Source: Toxotes chatareus
Taxonomy: Eukaryota; Chordata; Actinopteri; Toxotidae
Direction: 5' to 3'
Assembly: GCA_016801885.1 (NCBI GenBank)
Contig: CM028896.1
Coordinates: 2,666,001-2,730,000 of the forward strand
Length of the DNA stretch: 64,000 bases
Shown: piece after piece, positions 23,029 through 34,480 of the stretch
How positions within the stretch are numbered: position 1 is the first letter of the stretch
How the letters are laid out: every line of letters begins with the position of its first letter
The notes under the pieces: generated by a model
Told to the model about the DNA's origin: nothing
Seen by the model: only the letters and a program-made list of their open reading frames with translations
Database searches by the model: none
Position numbers and translations under genes: made by a program

Positions 23029-23980
23029 AGAAGCTGCTACAACATTAAAAACACAAAATAAACATGCACTTGCACACAGGTGGGTTGTGGTTTTGATGGC
23101 ATTTCATCCTGTTTCAATCTGATATCAAATCCGGTGTAGAATCTGAATCCTTTCGAAATGCAGACTTGGGTTTTAGCGTTCACACATTTAAGTATTGAGA
23201 TTTCAAGGCTGACGTTCAAAGAACTAAAACTCAAATTTGCTAGAAAAACTACAGTCAGCACAAAGTGTAGAAAAAATGAGCTTAGTACATCCAGATATTT
23301 TACCAGATTCTGGCTAGCATACACCACTTCTAACAATGAGATACAGTGTTTATATCATAAAACAACAAAAAAAAAAATAGATCCAGACCTAGAAAATTGC
23401 GCAAACCAAGCCAGAAAATGTCACACAGTCACATTACCAGTATCTTTCTAAAAACTCTCCACTCTGCATCTGCTAATGTTTATGAAATTCATTCCATGAT
23501 CTGCCAACATGGCAGAAAAAAAAAAGAAAAATCTATGAATTTATTGCAGATGCATAAAAGTTTGGGGCACATTCACATAAGCCTCCCCTTGGCTAGTTTT
23601 ACAGCAAGCTGCAGCATGTTCAATTTGCATATCTCTCGCTGCATTATAGCAATGTTAGATCGAGATCTCACTGTCATTGTTCTTGCTGCTGTATCTGTGT
23701 ATCTGAGTGTTTACGCCTAATTCAGGCCACATCCGTCTTGCATGCACCTCTTCTCCTTCGACACTCAATCCTGCACACACAGAGCGGGCACATGCTTCAG
23801 GAGAGTGAAAAATGTCCCTGCTTTGGCCCAGATTTAAGGAGAGCACCACAGATGCAGGCTTTACATTCTCCCCGTACTGTAAAATCCCTTATGCAGTGCA
23901 TATAGGAGCATGCAGTGCATACTGTACATAAGCCTCCTGCAGCCATCCTCCAGGCCCCCGTGATGAGCCTGCTCCTATTA

Positions 23981-24001
23981 AACACCTGAAGGTGTTCACC
24001 A
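23981..24001. promoter_or_regulatory. T-box/E-box-like palindrome upstream of rxra
   Basis: AACACCT and AGGTGTT form a perfect 7+2+7 inverted repeat (23,981-23,996), directly followed by CACC so that GGTG-TT-CACC overlaps it. CACCTGAAGGTG contains both a CACCTG E-box and paired AGGTG T-box half-sites. AGGTGTTCACCA also resembles a nuclear-receptor IR0. It lies about 1.7 kb upstream of the presumed rxra start codon. Confidence 0.3.
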
Positions 24002-24289
24002 CGTTTGTACTGAGACAAGATACATAATTAATGCAATGCATGGCATATCAAAGATCAAAGGCAGTTGTTCAAAAAAAAAAAAAATAATAAAAGGGAAAAG
24101 TTAAGTCTGACTGGGCACTGATTCAAGGTGTGTTCATGTGTGAGAGAGAATGTGTGTTTGTGCATTTTATACGTGTGTGTTCATGTGTAGGCGTGCAGAT
24201 GTTTGAGGAGAGACGAAATTAGTCCCAAGGAAGACAAGGCCTTGGTTTTGTGTGAGTTTTTCCCTTCATCTTTCTTCCAAGTAAACAAT

Positions 24290-24620
24290 TATAAATCATC
24301 AAACGGTGTCTGATCAGACGGCATCGGGTGATTGATCGCCAGACCCGTCATGTTTGCGCGATGATGTTAAGTGACTTAATTGGCTGGGTAAATGCTCATT
24401 GGGAGAGGGAGGGAAGAGCAGCGATTGGACTTCCTATTTGTCCTCGCTTCAGAAGGCTGTTTTGCCTCAGGTCTTTGCTCTGTAATAGAAGACAGACACG
24501 ACACGATCTTTTTAAACACCTCGATCAGGCCAGGTTCTCTCATCGGCCTGCTACACCAAGTTATTTAATCCTCAGCCTGGGCCAGGATTAATAGCAGTCT
24601 GACCCTTCACCTCCATCCAT
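24290..24620. promoter_or_regulatory. Putative conserved regulatory element with OTX palindrome and DR1 site
   Basis: This block, about 2 kb upstream of the rxra start, is unique and retains CpGs (GATTGATCGCC, TTGCGCGATG, CGACACGATC) in AT-rich surroundings. It contains homeodomain-type TTAATTGG and the inverted pair TTAATCCT (24,565-24,572) and AGGATTAA (24,584-24,591). A DR1 follows (24,600-24,612; minus strand AGGTGA A GGGTCA). TAATCC is the core of OTX, CRX and PITX factors, and DR1 binds RXR homodimers, PPAR/RXR, COUP-TF or HNF4. The position suggests an upstream rxra enhancer with feedback by RXR. Conservation is inferred from composition only. Confidence 0.35.
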
Positions 24621-26739
24621 ATAAATTCCCTGGAGGCTGTTTTGGCTCTCCTCAACGCCTCACACCCCTGCTCGTGGAGGCCTCAAGTCTACACTACACT
24701 CTTAATTGCAGTATCTCTTGGCTCAGCTCTTTCTCTTCTTTCGTTCTTTCTCCTTTTCTGTCTTTTTCTCTACTTTAAACAATGTGTCTGGGCCTCAGGG
24801 GATGAGAGACCACCACTGTTACGATACACTCTGCTGTGGTTGCTTTGACAGCCCCCCCTTCTTCTTTCTGCCTCTCCTAAAGTGGGTGATAAATGAGACA
24901 AGAGCCTTTTGGTCTCCTTTGTACTTTGACCATTCACAACAAGCTCATCCGTAAAAGTGATTATGGCCCCTTTCAGTGGCAATGACAATGGCGTCCAATC
25001 CTGAGGAATGCACAGATAAATATACACTGCATTTTCTTTGATTAATTGTTTAGGCAGTAATCAAAAAACAGAAACAATAAAAAAATGCTCATAATAGTTT
25101 CCTTAAGTCTAAGGTGCAAAACATTTCATTTTACACCAATCATAACTGAGAAAATGAACACATTTTCAAATTGGAACCACCGAAAATTGAACATTTTTGC
25201 TTGATAATGGACTTATTTTATTTATTATCAAGACTGTTGTAGCTTAACCTACTAATCTATTGAAATCCCTTTTATAATTCAAATTAAGTCAAGCCTCTTA
25301 TCAACATAGAGGAAACAACTTAAAGCAAGTGCTGAGTCATTAAGTTTATTTGGTTTTGATAGGAGGAAATACCTGACATTGCTCTTTTTTTTTTTTTTAA
25401 ACCGATTCCACTTAGATATGACCAGTTGATTGAGGGCTGAGGAAAAAGGTGTGCTGCGAGGAGCACAAAAGCATGTGAGATCATTAGGGCGTTTGCTGAG
25501 GTGTTCAGCATTGTCCACCCCGAGGGAAGGTCTTGATCGTCATAGCCCCGAGTTCACATTCCTTAACCCCGGGGTCAGGGCTTTGTCTGAGGATAACACT
25601 GAGGCAACTTCCCCTGCGGAAATCAACAAGAGCTGACAGACTGAGCTCTGGGTACGCACACAGAGGCAGGAAGAGGGACCATCACACACACAGAAGCACA
25701 TACTGTATGTGGACATAAAAATGGCTATTTGGTTTAAAAAAAAAAAAAAAAAAAAAGACAAGAAAACTATCAGAGCAGATGTTCTTACCGTGTGTGCTTT
25801 AAGTCAAACAATCAGACAAGTTGTGGACAAGCCCACATTCTAGCCTGATTATCTACACTGCTATATTTGGAGGTAAAAGCAAAAATAAGCAGAGAAATGT
25901 CAGTAAAATCCCTCAGTGCACAGGAGAACTCTGGGATCGCAAGTGCTGGATTCAAAGATCTCAGCAATTAACTTGGTGAGTACAACCTTAATATTGCTGA
26001 CTGGAATCTTGGCCAAATATACAGGAAAATATGAACCAACTTGTAATGAAATGAAATAATTCTTTAAATGTAGATCAAGTTAACAAGTGTGTAGTGCATT
26101 CATGCAGAAGTTTCATGTAAACTGGAGAAAAACTGAATGCAGACTTGATGGTCATGATGATTTACATAATTTATGTTTATATGAAAATAGATTTTTGTGC
26201 TGTACCAAAATGAATGGAAAACTATGGATGTTTGATAAAGTAGGAAAAACAAGTCCAGATTTCCAAATTTTTTTCAGATTTCAAATTTTATAGAGTGATT
26301 TGTAATAAATTGACAAATGTACGCAAATGTACTGGTATGGTCCTTTAAGACACAATTCAGTGACAGCAGACATGTTTTAGACCACATCTTTCGAGAGCTT
26401 CTCCATTTCAAAATAAATTATATTCCTACCATTATACCGTTTTACATAAACCTGTTAAACATGGATTTCAGAAACATTTCAGGTTTCAAGTGACTTGCTG
26501 ACAAAATTTCACCTCGTATGCACATCACTTTTCTGTGCTCTGTTTTCACAGACAGAGTTCATTTCATTGGAGGTGATAAGAGCTTTGTGGTTATCCGTTC
26601 ATCAAACTGAACTGATGGATGGCATGAATCCAGGCGCAGGGCCAAGAAATAGTAGTTTAAAAAAAAAAAATCACACAATATTTTCCTAAATGATCAGAGC
26701 CCATTCTGCTCATGGCTGTTATAAATATTGAACATTACA

Positions 26740-27050
26740 TCAGCTGTATCACTTACTCGAAACGCCGGATTCTGAATGCTGCCACGGGCAGACGAGACTC
26801 CCTCAATGGGAACGTCTGAAGCTCAGGCATGCATCATTCTTTAATATCGTATTAAAGCGAAATTGGCTACGTTTAAACAGACACGGCGATAAATCTCGTC
26901 AGCAGCTGGCAGAGGCTGGTTTTATCGTGGAGGGGAGAATCACCATCCCTGCACAGCATCATCTTCTTACCTGCGATTGAGTCCAGCATTATTGCTTGAT
27001 GATGGAGCTACTGTGCTGCTGGAGCCGACAGATTGAGAGGGTGAATTATG
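26740..27050. promoter_or_regulatory. Putative conserved element containing a 19-bp palindrome
   Basis: A unique block with retained CpGs (CGAAACGCCGG, GGCGATAAATCTCG, TTTTATCGTGG). At 26,839-26,857 it holds CTTTAATA-TCG-TATTAAAG, a perfect 8+3+8 inverted repeat that places TAAT and ATTA head to head, as in paired-class homeodomain dimer sites. About 4.5 kb upstream of rxra; enhancer role inferred. Confidence 0.3.
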
Positions 27051-29299
27051 GCTGTGCATAGGGTTGAAGGTGTAGTCAGACATTTCTTTTTTTTTCTCTC
27101 TCACTATTTGGTCTGGAGTTGAAAGAGGACAGGTGATGTAAGTACACGTCAGAAGGATAAGAATAGAATTAATTGCATTTCATGATTCAATCAGTAATTT
27201 GCACAGGATTTTTCAGCTATAGCACATTATGTAAGATCTGTCATCTTCCCCCAGTCAGTCCTAGCAACCGATTCTGTCTTGAATTTACAGCAGAACTCCC
27301 AGTTCTACTGGATTTCCTGCTGTGTGCAGAATGTTACAAATTTGTTTCGCAGCCAAATATGCTGGAAACGACAAGTCAAAGTGTCACTTGAGTCACTAAT
27401 TTACATTTTACTCAAAGAATTTTCTTGGGTTGCAGTTTTGCCTTGCGAAGCTCAGCTGCTTTGCATTGCATTCTTGCTGATCCTGCTTCCTAATCCTGCA
27501 TTGCTTTGCAGTGTTGTGACTTGCAATCAGAGCACATCCTGCAAAAAGACGGCGGTCCCAGTTCAGTCCTACAGGCTGAAAGATTTTGGAGGCTGGATAA
27601 ATGATTGGCAGGACAACATGCCTATTTTTTCTTCCTTACACACTGATGTGCTTCAATATGCTTCAAAGGATGAATTAAAGAAAGATTTGAAAAAATTACT
27701 CATGTAAAAAACAAATAATAATCACAACAGGCATTACAATTAAATAAAAGTAAAAATATGTAGGTCTAAAACTGGAATTTACCTTTTCAAGTGACACATT
27801 AACCTCAGAGAAGCCTCTGCATATCTGACATTGGTCAATAGATGTGTCCTAAGTGACTTCCTTTCCAGTCGGTACACTACAGCTGGGAGAGAGTGCGACA
27901 CTGTTGGACTTCAGCTGGGTAAACATTCCCCGCTGAGGCCAGAGATCTTATGTACACACAGGGCACAGCGCACGTTCAGCAAGGGGGCCTCACAGCCGCT
28001 GCGAGGATGGATGGTCTAACCAGGCCAGAGTCCATGTGGGCACAGCAGTCGAAATATGACAAGAGACCACCCCATCTGCTGAATCCATTAAGCTCGGGTG
28101 AACAGATACCGGCTGGGGTTTGGCTGCGGATGTGGCACTTCCACACCTCTCGCCTCTGTATATACACACGTGTGTGTTTGCAAAGATGCACACACGTGCA
28201 CACTGCATGTTAAGTGATCCTCAGAACCCCCGTGAAGGAAATAGACTCAATGGTGCTTGAAAGAGACAGAGAGAGTCATTTCACTGAGAGGAACATCAGA
28301 GTGAAGTAAGAGGACACCTCTGCTGTGGCTTCCTGAATGCTCACCTATACAGACCAGCACTGACGGTGGCCCACGCATTCACTCGAGACCGGAGCTTACA
28401 ATAAACCTCTACGGTTCAGACATGACAGTTATGATGGAGATAATCCATTTTTTTCTTTGCTGAAATAAAAATCATTTGTCCTGTCTTTGAAAGGAGGCCT
28501 GTGGAGATTTCAGGGCTAGACATCAGTGTGTTTGCAAAGCCCAGTCAGCCCAGGGGATGCCAAGAGTAACTGGGATGCTATTTGTCTGGATTAACCCTCC
28601 TCACAGGAGCTTGTGTTGGTGCTGCTGCCAGTTAGCCACCCCGCATTTACCATCGTCATCCTTCACAGCATTCAGACCTTTGTTTGTTTGTGTCTTAATT
28701 AGCAGGATATTGAAAAATGTTTGGCAGATTTCACTGAAATTAATGTTAAGTCCGCTGGCCAGGGAAATACAGATAAGGTGGTACAAATGAAAAAGTTGTA
28801 ACTCGCTTTTTATTTTGGCTCAGGACTCCTCATTCGTGAGCCATAGACACAGAATTTCATATCCCTCTGCTCAAGTCAGATCAGTTGATACAGGCCAAGT
28901 CCATTTCTTCCAAAACTGACCGACTTTTGGCAAAACAATTTCCACACTTTAAACACATTTTATTAAACTGTCACTGAATGTGATACATAAAATACTTGAC
29001 TTATGCCAAAAAAAAGTTATCAGTTTGTTATCTGATAAGTCACACAATTGAATAATTACTTGCCAAAATCTTCAGGTCACGGGCTATTTTACATAAATTT
29101 CCCTAAATCTCAAAAGCATCACGCCATCGCAAATGACTTTTTGATGACACATGCACATATCATGAGTCTGTGGCCATAATTCTGACTAAGTTAAAAAGTT
29201 TTCTCAATTCATCCTTGTACAAAGCCCTAATTCTCAGGAATTCTATATCTTCTACAAAACAATCAATTATGTGTATTTCAATGCAGCTCCAGGTCCCGG

Positions 29300-29400
29300 T
29301 TTGGTTAAAAACATTTTCTTTTAATAACATAAAAAATTTAGACAAATGTGGCCTTGGCAGAGGTAAGCCCCCTCTGGATACCTCTTAGTTTTTATATGTT
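29300..29400 (+). mobile_element. Possible remnant of a GGCCTTGGCAGAGGT-type retroelement tail
   Basis: ATGTGGCCTTGGCAGAGGTA followed by CCCTCTGGATACCTCTTAG resembles the 3' end of a fish LINE or SINE repeat (GGCCTTGGCGGAGGTNTGC...CTCTNNGAGTGC). It is short and diverged. The GTAAGC inside it should not be taken as a splice donor. Confidence 0.25.
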
Positions 29401-31366
29401 TATTTTAATGATTGATGAAGATGGATTTTTTTTTTTTTTTAAATCGAAGAATGTGTTTTGAAAAAATTTTGTTGGCCTTGGGGGGGTCGTGTGACTTGGC
29501 CAACTCATCGAAGATCTTGTGAATTTTAGAGTCAAGCAAGGAAAAAAAAAAGAAACAGGTTTTCAAACTTTTCATGCGAGTACAGCTCTATCTTGTCAGC
29601 AGACTAGTGGAGAGCCACCCTTCCTTCACACATTATCTGCCTGTGAACTGTGAGCATAGTGCTGGATGTGTTTGTGTGTGTGTGTGTCTGAGCCACACTC
29701 TCACTGTGATTTACAGCTCCTCTTACACTCTCCCCTTCTGTCTGCTGGTCAACTGCCATGGTGAAGGCGGCTACAATGGCCGGCTATGAAGCCCCATAAA
29801 TCTGGACACTTCCTACCACTGTCTCCCACTTCAAGGGGAAGCCCGTCCTGTTGCAAACGTGATTAACCCTCTTCCTCTCTGTCCACAGGCCCCTGCACAC
29901 ACCCTGCTACCTCCCTCCTCCTTCTCCCAACAAGAGGCCCTGCTGCAGGGGAAAAAAAACAGGGCCTCCTTCACAGCTCAGAGGCAAGGAACCTTTCAGA
30001 TTTGCCATTCCTTGACTACACAGGAAATAACTAATAAAGTATATCCTAGACTTTGGCTGTCAGTTGGAAAAACTACAAGAAAATGAAACAAAAATTCAAA
30101 CATTTATACCCTGTGAAATTGTTGCAAACTAATGGAAGAGAAACCTGAAGAACAGTAGGCTGTATTTTAAATAATGTATTAGACCTTTAGAGACTGTATG
30201 TGAATAAAAAAAAAATTAAAAACTGTGCAAGTAAACAAAGCAGTTCATGCAAGGAGTTACAGTATTCCTCCTTCACAATATGCTAAGTTTAAAAGCAAAC
30301 TTTTTTTTTTTTAAGTTTTTATGAAAGTACCTCTCAATGACAAAGTAAGAAAAAAAGTTTTCAAAAGGCTTTCAAACCACAAAAGACTTGTTCAGGATGA
30401 GTGAAGCGATAGTCCCAGCATGCCAATTTGCAGCTTAGTAAGGAAGTTTGCCCGGTGCTGGGAGGTTTTTAGAGCAGGAATAGAGACGTGTTGTCATTGA
30501 GCTGCCCAAATGCATCTCTGAAATTTCAGATGAAAAAGGGGGGTGGGGGGCTGCTGTCAGTGGAGAGCGGGTCCTTCAGTGAACTGTGGCAGCAGACTAT
30601 AACATGAGCTTTCATCTGAAGCCCCAGCCTGTGTAGTCTGCTCCAGCCCAGAGGAAACACACGTACACGCACACACTTGAAAAACTCATAAACACACAAT
30701 CATTATCAACAACATGCACAGTGAACACACACACAAGTTATCTGTGTATCCACTCGCCTACTTACAGACATAAATAGACAGACACACACTGGCATAAGCA
30801 TGCACATTCAAGTGCACACGCACCATTGCAGCCGCACAAAAAAAAGCTTGTGCACAATCACCCACACGCACACTCATTATTCATGAAGAAACACACATAG
30901 ATGCTTGATCTCCTCGCTGTCAGTCAGGCTCTTAGTTTTTCGGGTTCCAGCTGAGGACACTGATGTAACATTAAAAAAAAAAAAACTTTACATGGCCAAT
31001 CAAGCTGTGCCAGTCAAATTTTTTTGAGTACTGACGTAGCAAAAAAAATAAATAAAAAGACGAGTTGGCTGGTAAATAATTTGGTATTCATAACAAGACA
31101 GATTTTTATCCCTGCTGTATTTATTGGGCCCTGCTGCAGTATCAGTGGTCAAAACACATTGGCTGCTTCTGCTAACCCATGTCTTTTTGGTCACTGTAAA
31201 ACATACCGATGGAACACAGTCTCTTATTTAGCAGCTGTTTATAGTACACTTGCTTTAATTAACAGTTAAAATAATTCGGGAGCTAATGGGGATTCATGCT
31301 ACATACTGCACATTCATATTCACTTAACACCGTATGAAGCAGCTTCTGAAACTACATTCTATTCAA

Positions 31367-31401
31367 GACAAAGTTCACTGCTACCTGAGGTGAACTTTGT
31401 C
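31367..31401. repeat. Perfect 12-bp inverted repeat with nuclear-receptor half-sites
   Basis: GACAAAGTTCAC (31,367-31,378) and GTGAACTTTGTC (31,390-31,401) are exact reverse complements around an 11-bp spacer. Each arm carries AGTTCA, a nuclear-receptor half-site. Such a perfect short-spaced repeat is expected by chance well under once per window. Confidence 0.8.
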
Positions 31402-32739
31402 ACCACTATCTCTGCTCGAAGTAACAAAGACGGTAGCTAAAGGCTTGAATCGAGATGTGTTTTTCAAGGATAAAATAAGAAAAGGTAAAGTCAGATGAAA
31501 ACCACGCCATGTGAGCCACCTCTGACTTTGGCCTGATTAATAACCAGAATTATACGTATGTCTCATCCCACAACACAGCATAATTAAAGCATTGCTAGTA
31601 ATGCTTCCTGTATGTTTCCAGTTAATAATCTATGAAGGCGGTGTTATTGAATAATATAGTGAGATTACAATAATGTGCACTATTTATCCCATCTGAAATA
31701 TGTCAGAGATCTCACTGTAATGGGAAGTAGCTGTGGTGCAGCTTTTGAGCTTAATGAGTTTAAGTATTTATGTGAGCTAAATGATGATGCATCTCCACAC
31801 TACATCAACATAGGAACTCCTATATATACTGTTAGACATTACAGGACTATATATAGTACATATACACCCATAAAAGTTGCTACCTAGATGTGTGCAAACA
31901 AGATGGTTGTGAAGAAACATAGTAATAACAACATACTGACATGATGGTGATCGGATTTTTTTTTTTTTTTTTTTGCTTTGAAAAGTTAATATTTTTGCAA
32001 TATTTTAAGTTGACATTCAATCAACTAGATCTATAATGCAATGGTATTACTAGTATTTTCAATCCCACTGAGAATCAGCACTTTTACTTTGTATTCTCAT
32101 AGAATTTGATATAGTGAAATGTTAATATCAGGTAATGAAGATTATGAAGATAATGAAGATAAACCACTGTGGTTTACACATATGCTACTTTACGTGGGCA
32201 CTGTTTCAAAAATAGTTGAAGCGCTGATGAAAGGACTGATGTCAGAAAATTATAAGAATAAAAACAGAAAAAAACAAGACAAGAACTTCAGCACCACACA
32301 GAAAACAGCTTCGCCTAAGTTACTGTACTTCAAAAAAAAAAAAAAAATCCAGCATTTCAGGTTTTAACTGTAAATAATAGATAATAATAGCACGCCAATA
32401 CATAAAGTAAACAACCACGCAGAAGGTGAAAGCCAGTAGTGACTCATTGTGTCACAGACATCCTGATGACTAATGCTCATGTCCTGTTTTCTTTGTAAAC
32501 AGGCCCTGGTTTGATGTGGTGTGGGTAGCAGAGACTTACTCCTCTGCTGTCTGAGTGTTTGATCAGAAATTATTCAGCTGAGCAGCGCCCCCCCTCCCCA
32601 CCACCACCGTCTTTATCAGCACCCCCCCCCCCCTTCCAACCACCCATCAACCCACCTCATCCCCTCTCCAATAGAAAAACACTGATATCATGAGGCCATT
32701 AGCCATATAATGATTTACACTAGTGAGACCTGTGAAGGA

Positions 32740-32754
32740 GCCGCCACCTGCTCC
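32740..32754 (-). promoter_or_regulatory. CTCF-like binding motif
   Basis: The minus strand reads GGAGCAGGTGGCGGC. Against the CTCF core CCASYAGRKGGCRSY, 13 of 15 positions fit; only the first two bases differ. It lies about 10 kb upstream of rxra and is oriented on the minus strand. Occupancy is not known. Confidence 0.4.
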
Positions 32755-32919
32755 CATGTTCTCTTTACCCCCTACTTTCCCTCCCTCCACGCCTGCGTCT
32801 GAAAGCATGATGAGGTCATTATGTTGTTATTACAATAATGCCATCAATGAAGTCCCAACGCCAGTAACAACACCTGTTTGATGCACCCTCAGGGACCTAC
32901 TCAGCAAGCAGCCAGCATC

Positions 32920-32943
32920 TTTTTTTTTTTTTTTTTTTTTTTT
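32920..32943. repeat. Poly-T tract (24 nt) ending in a CAG acceptor-like motif
   Basis: The T run ends TTTCAGCTGAGG. It looks like a strong polypyrimidine tract plus AG on the plus strand, but no exon-like frame follows. Confidence 0.85.
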
Positions 32944-34059
32944 CAGCTGAGGGGAGAAAATAAATAAATGACGGAGCAACACTGTTTATGCAAATCTCAT
33001 TTCCCATGCATCTTATGTCCTGCCACGCTTGCTTGGCAGTGCACAGCTGAGACTGTGGGGCAAATGACAGCGCAGAGGCTTAATATGACTGATTTCCTCT
33101 GTAATGATAATGCGATTGAGCACACTGTTTGTGGCGCGCACAAAGGGGGCACATGAATAAGAGAAGGTTTGGAGTTAAAGTACAGATGATCAGGGGGACT
33201 CTCTGGGCCACCCTTCCTCTCCACAGGCTCAGACTGTAGATACATTAAAGCATGTCTTACTTCACAGGCAGAGTAAAGTCTGCTGTGTCTGTCTGCGTGT
33301 GAGAGAGAGACAGAGTGGAACACACACCATATGGAAGTCTTCAGTGGGTGAAGTCAGCTATTGTACTACAGTGATGTATGAGTGTATCTAATGGATTGCT
33401 GTCAACATGTGGTATTTTTTGTGTATATTGTGTCACTCTGGCTCTCACTCTCCATTGATTTCTTCTTGATTTTTTGCCCACCTGGGGACTGTGGAAACAA
33501 GCTGCAAATACAACACTGACATATTATCTGTTATCACAGATATGGCAACTCATATCTGGCTCATTTGCATATTCAGCTACAACAGGGCAACATTATCATT
33601 CATTTGGAGTTGTGTTTCTGGCCATCTGATGTATCCAAGTCCAGCATTCACATTGCTTTTAGCTATAGTTTATCCTCCCCAGGTAGCCAACTTTGTCTGT
33701 CTGCCGTTTGGTGCTGGGCAGGAAGTGTCGAGTGGTTTTGCTTCTAGAAATGACACTGATGAGAGCAGTGGGAGTGACCAGAAAACCAAACAACAAGCTG
33801 AAAAACACAGAAATACCCTGACAAGCTGAGAGGAGCTGCAGAGCTGGATACTCGGATCTAATACTGGGATCAAATCACTCCGAAATCAAATTTTAACCAG
33901 TCAAATCATCTCAATGAAGGGAGGAAGCCAGGTGACGTAGTACAACGATGAAAGAAGTCCACATCAAGAGGAAGCTGGGGCTGCATGATAACAATTTGAT
34001 GGTGTATAAATAGCATGCTGCTTTCAAGGACATTTCGCATGTCGTGTCTATGCACCTTA

Positions 34060-34480
34060 AACATTTTGTGTGTCGCCGCTTTGGTTAGTCTTAGGATTAG
34101 GTGTTAGTAGAGAAATGAAGTGACATGAAATCACATGCAAAAAGCAAAAAATGTGATAACACACAAATTGACTGGAGGACAGTGTTGTGTTCATAGGCTA
34201 TTTGGTGATACCAGGCTAACTGAGGAGGACATGTGGGTTGATCTGAAACCAATATTAATAATTGTTTCTTTTGAGGGTTATACAAGAACCATAACTGCGT
34301 GTTTATTATTGTAACCATGACGATGAAGATTCCCTAACCTTAAGGAAGTGCTTTTCTTAACCCAAACCACGATCTTTTCCTAAACCTAACCAAATTGTTT
34401 CTGTGCCTTTCACCAAACCAAACCATGACTGTTACCATGACTGTTTCATAAGCTTAACCCTGTGTTACAATTGTAAACAG
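34060..34480. repeat. Diverged repeat with CTAAACCTAACC units
   Basis: The segment holds several loosely repeated units (AACCTTAAGGAAGTGC, CTTAACCCAAACCACGATC, TTTTCCTAAACCTAACC, ACCAAACCATGACTGTTACC, AAGCTTAACCC). TTGGTTAGTCTTAGGATTAG occurs on its left in opposite sense. Similar CCTAAACCTAACCA arrays are common dispersed repeats in teleosts. No gene is seen. Confidence 0.45.

Larger units (their letters stand above)
22746..34059. other. Upstream flank of rxra, gene-free
   Basis: Beyond the listed elements this holds AT-rich unique DNA, A/T homopolymers (24,071-24,084; 25,385-25,398; 25,736-25,756; 31,956-31,974; 32,332-32,347), a 12-nt poly-C at 32,622-32,633 and scattered CA-rich DNA at about 30,660-30,880. 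No exon could be supported. Confidence 0.6.

Noticed and set aside
27512..27707. Acceptor-like TTGCTTTGCAG followed by an open frame to a stop (KDELKKDLKKLLM-like end)
   Set aside because: Hydrophilic C-terminus-like translation, but AT-rich codon use, no recognised family, and frame length within chance. A terminal exon cannot be excluded.
29890..30086. Strong acceptor TCTCTGTCCACAG followed by a 65-codon frame
   Set aside because: Proline/serine-rich opening, then AT-rich codons, no donor and no recognisable domain.
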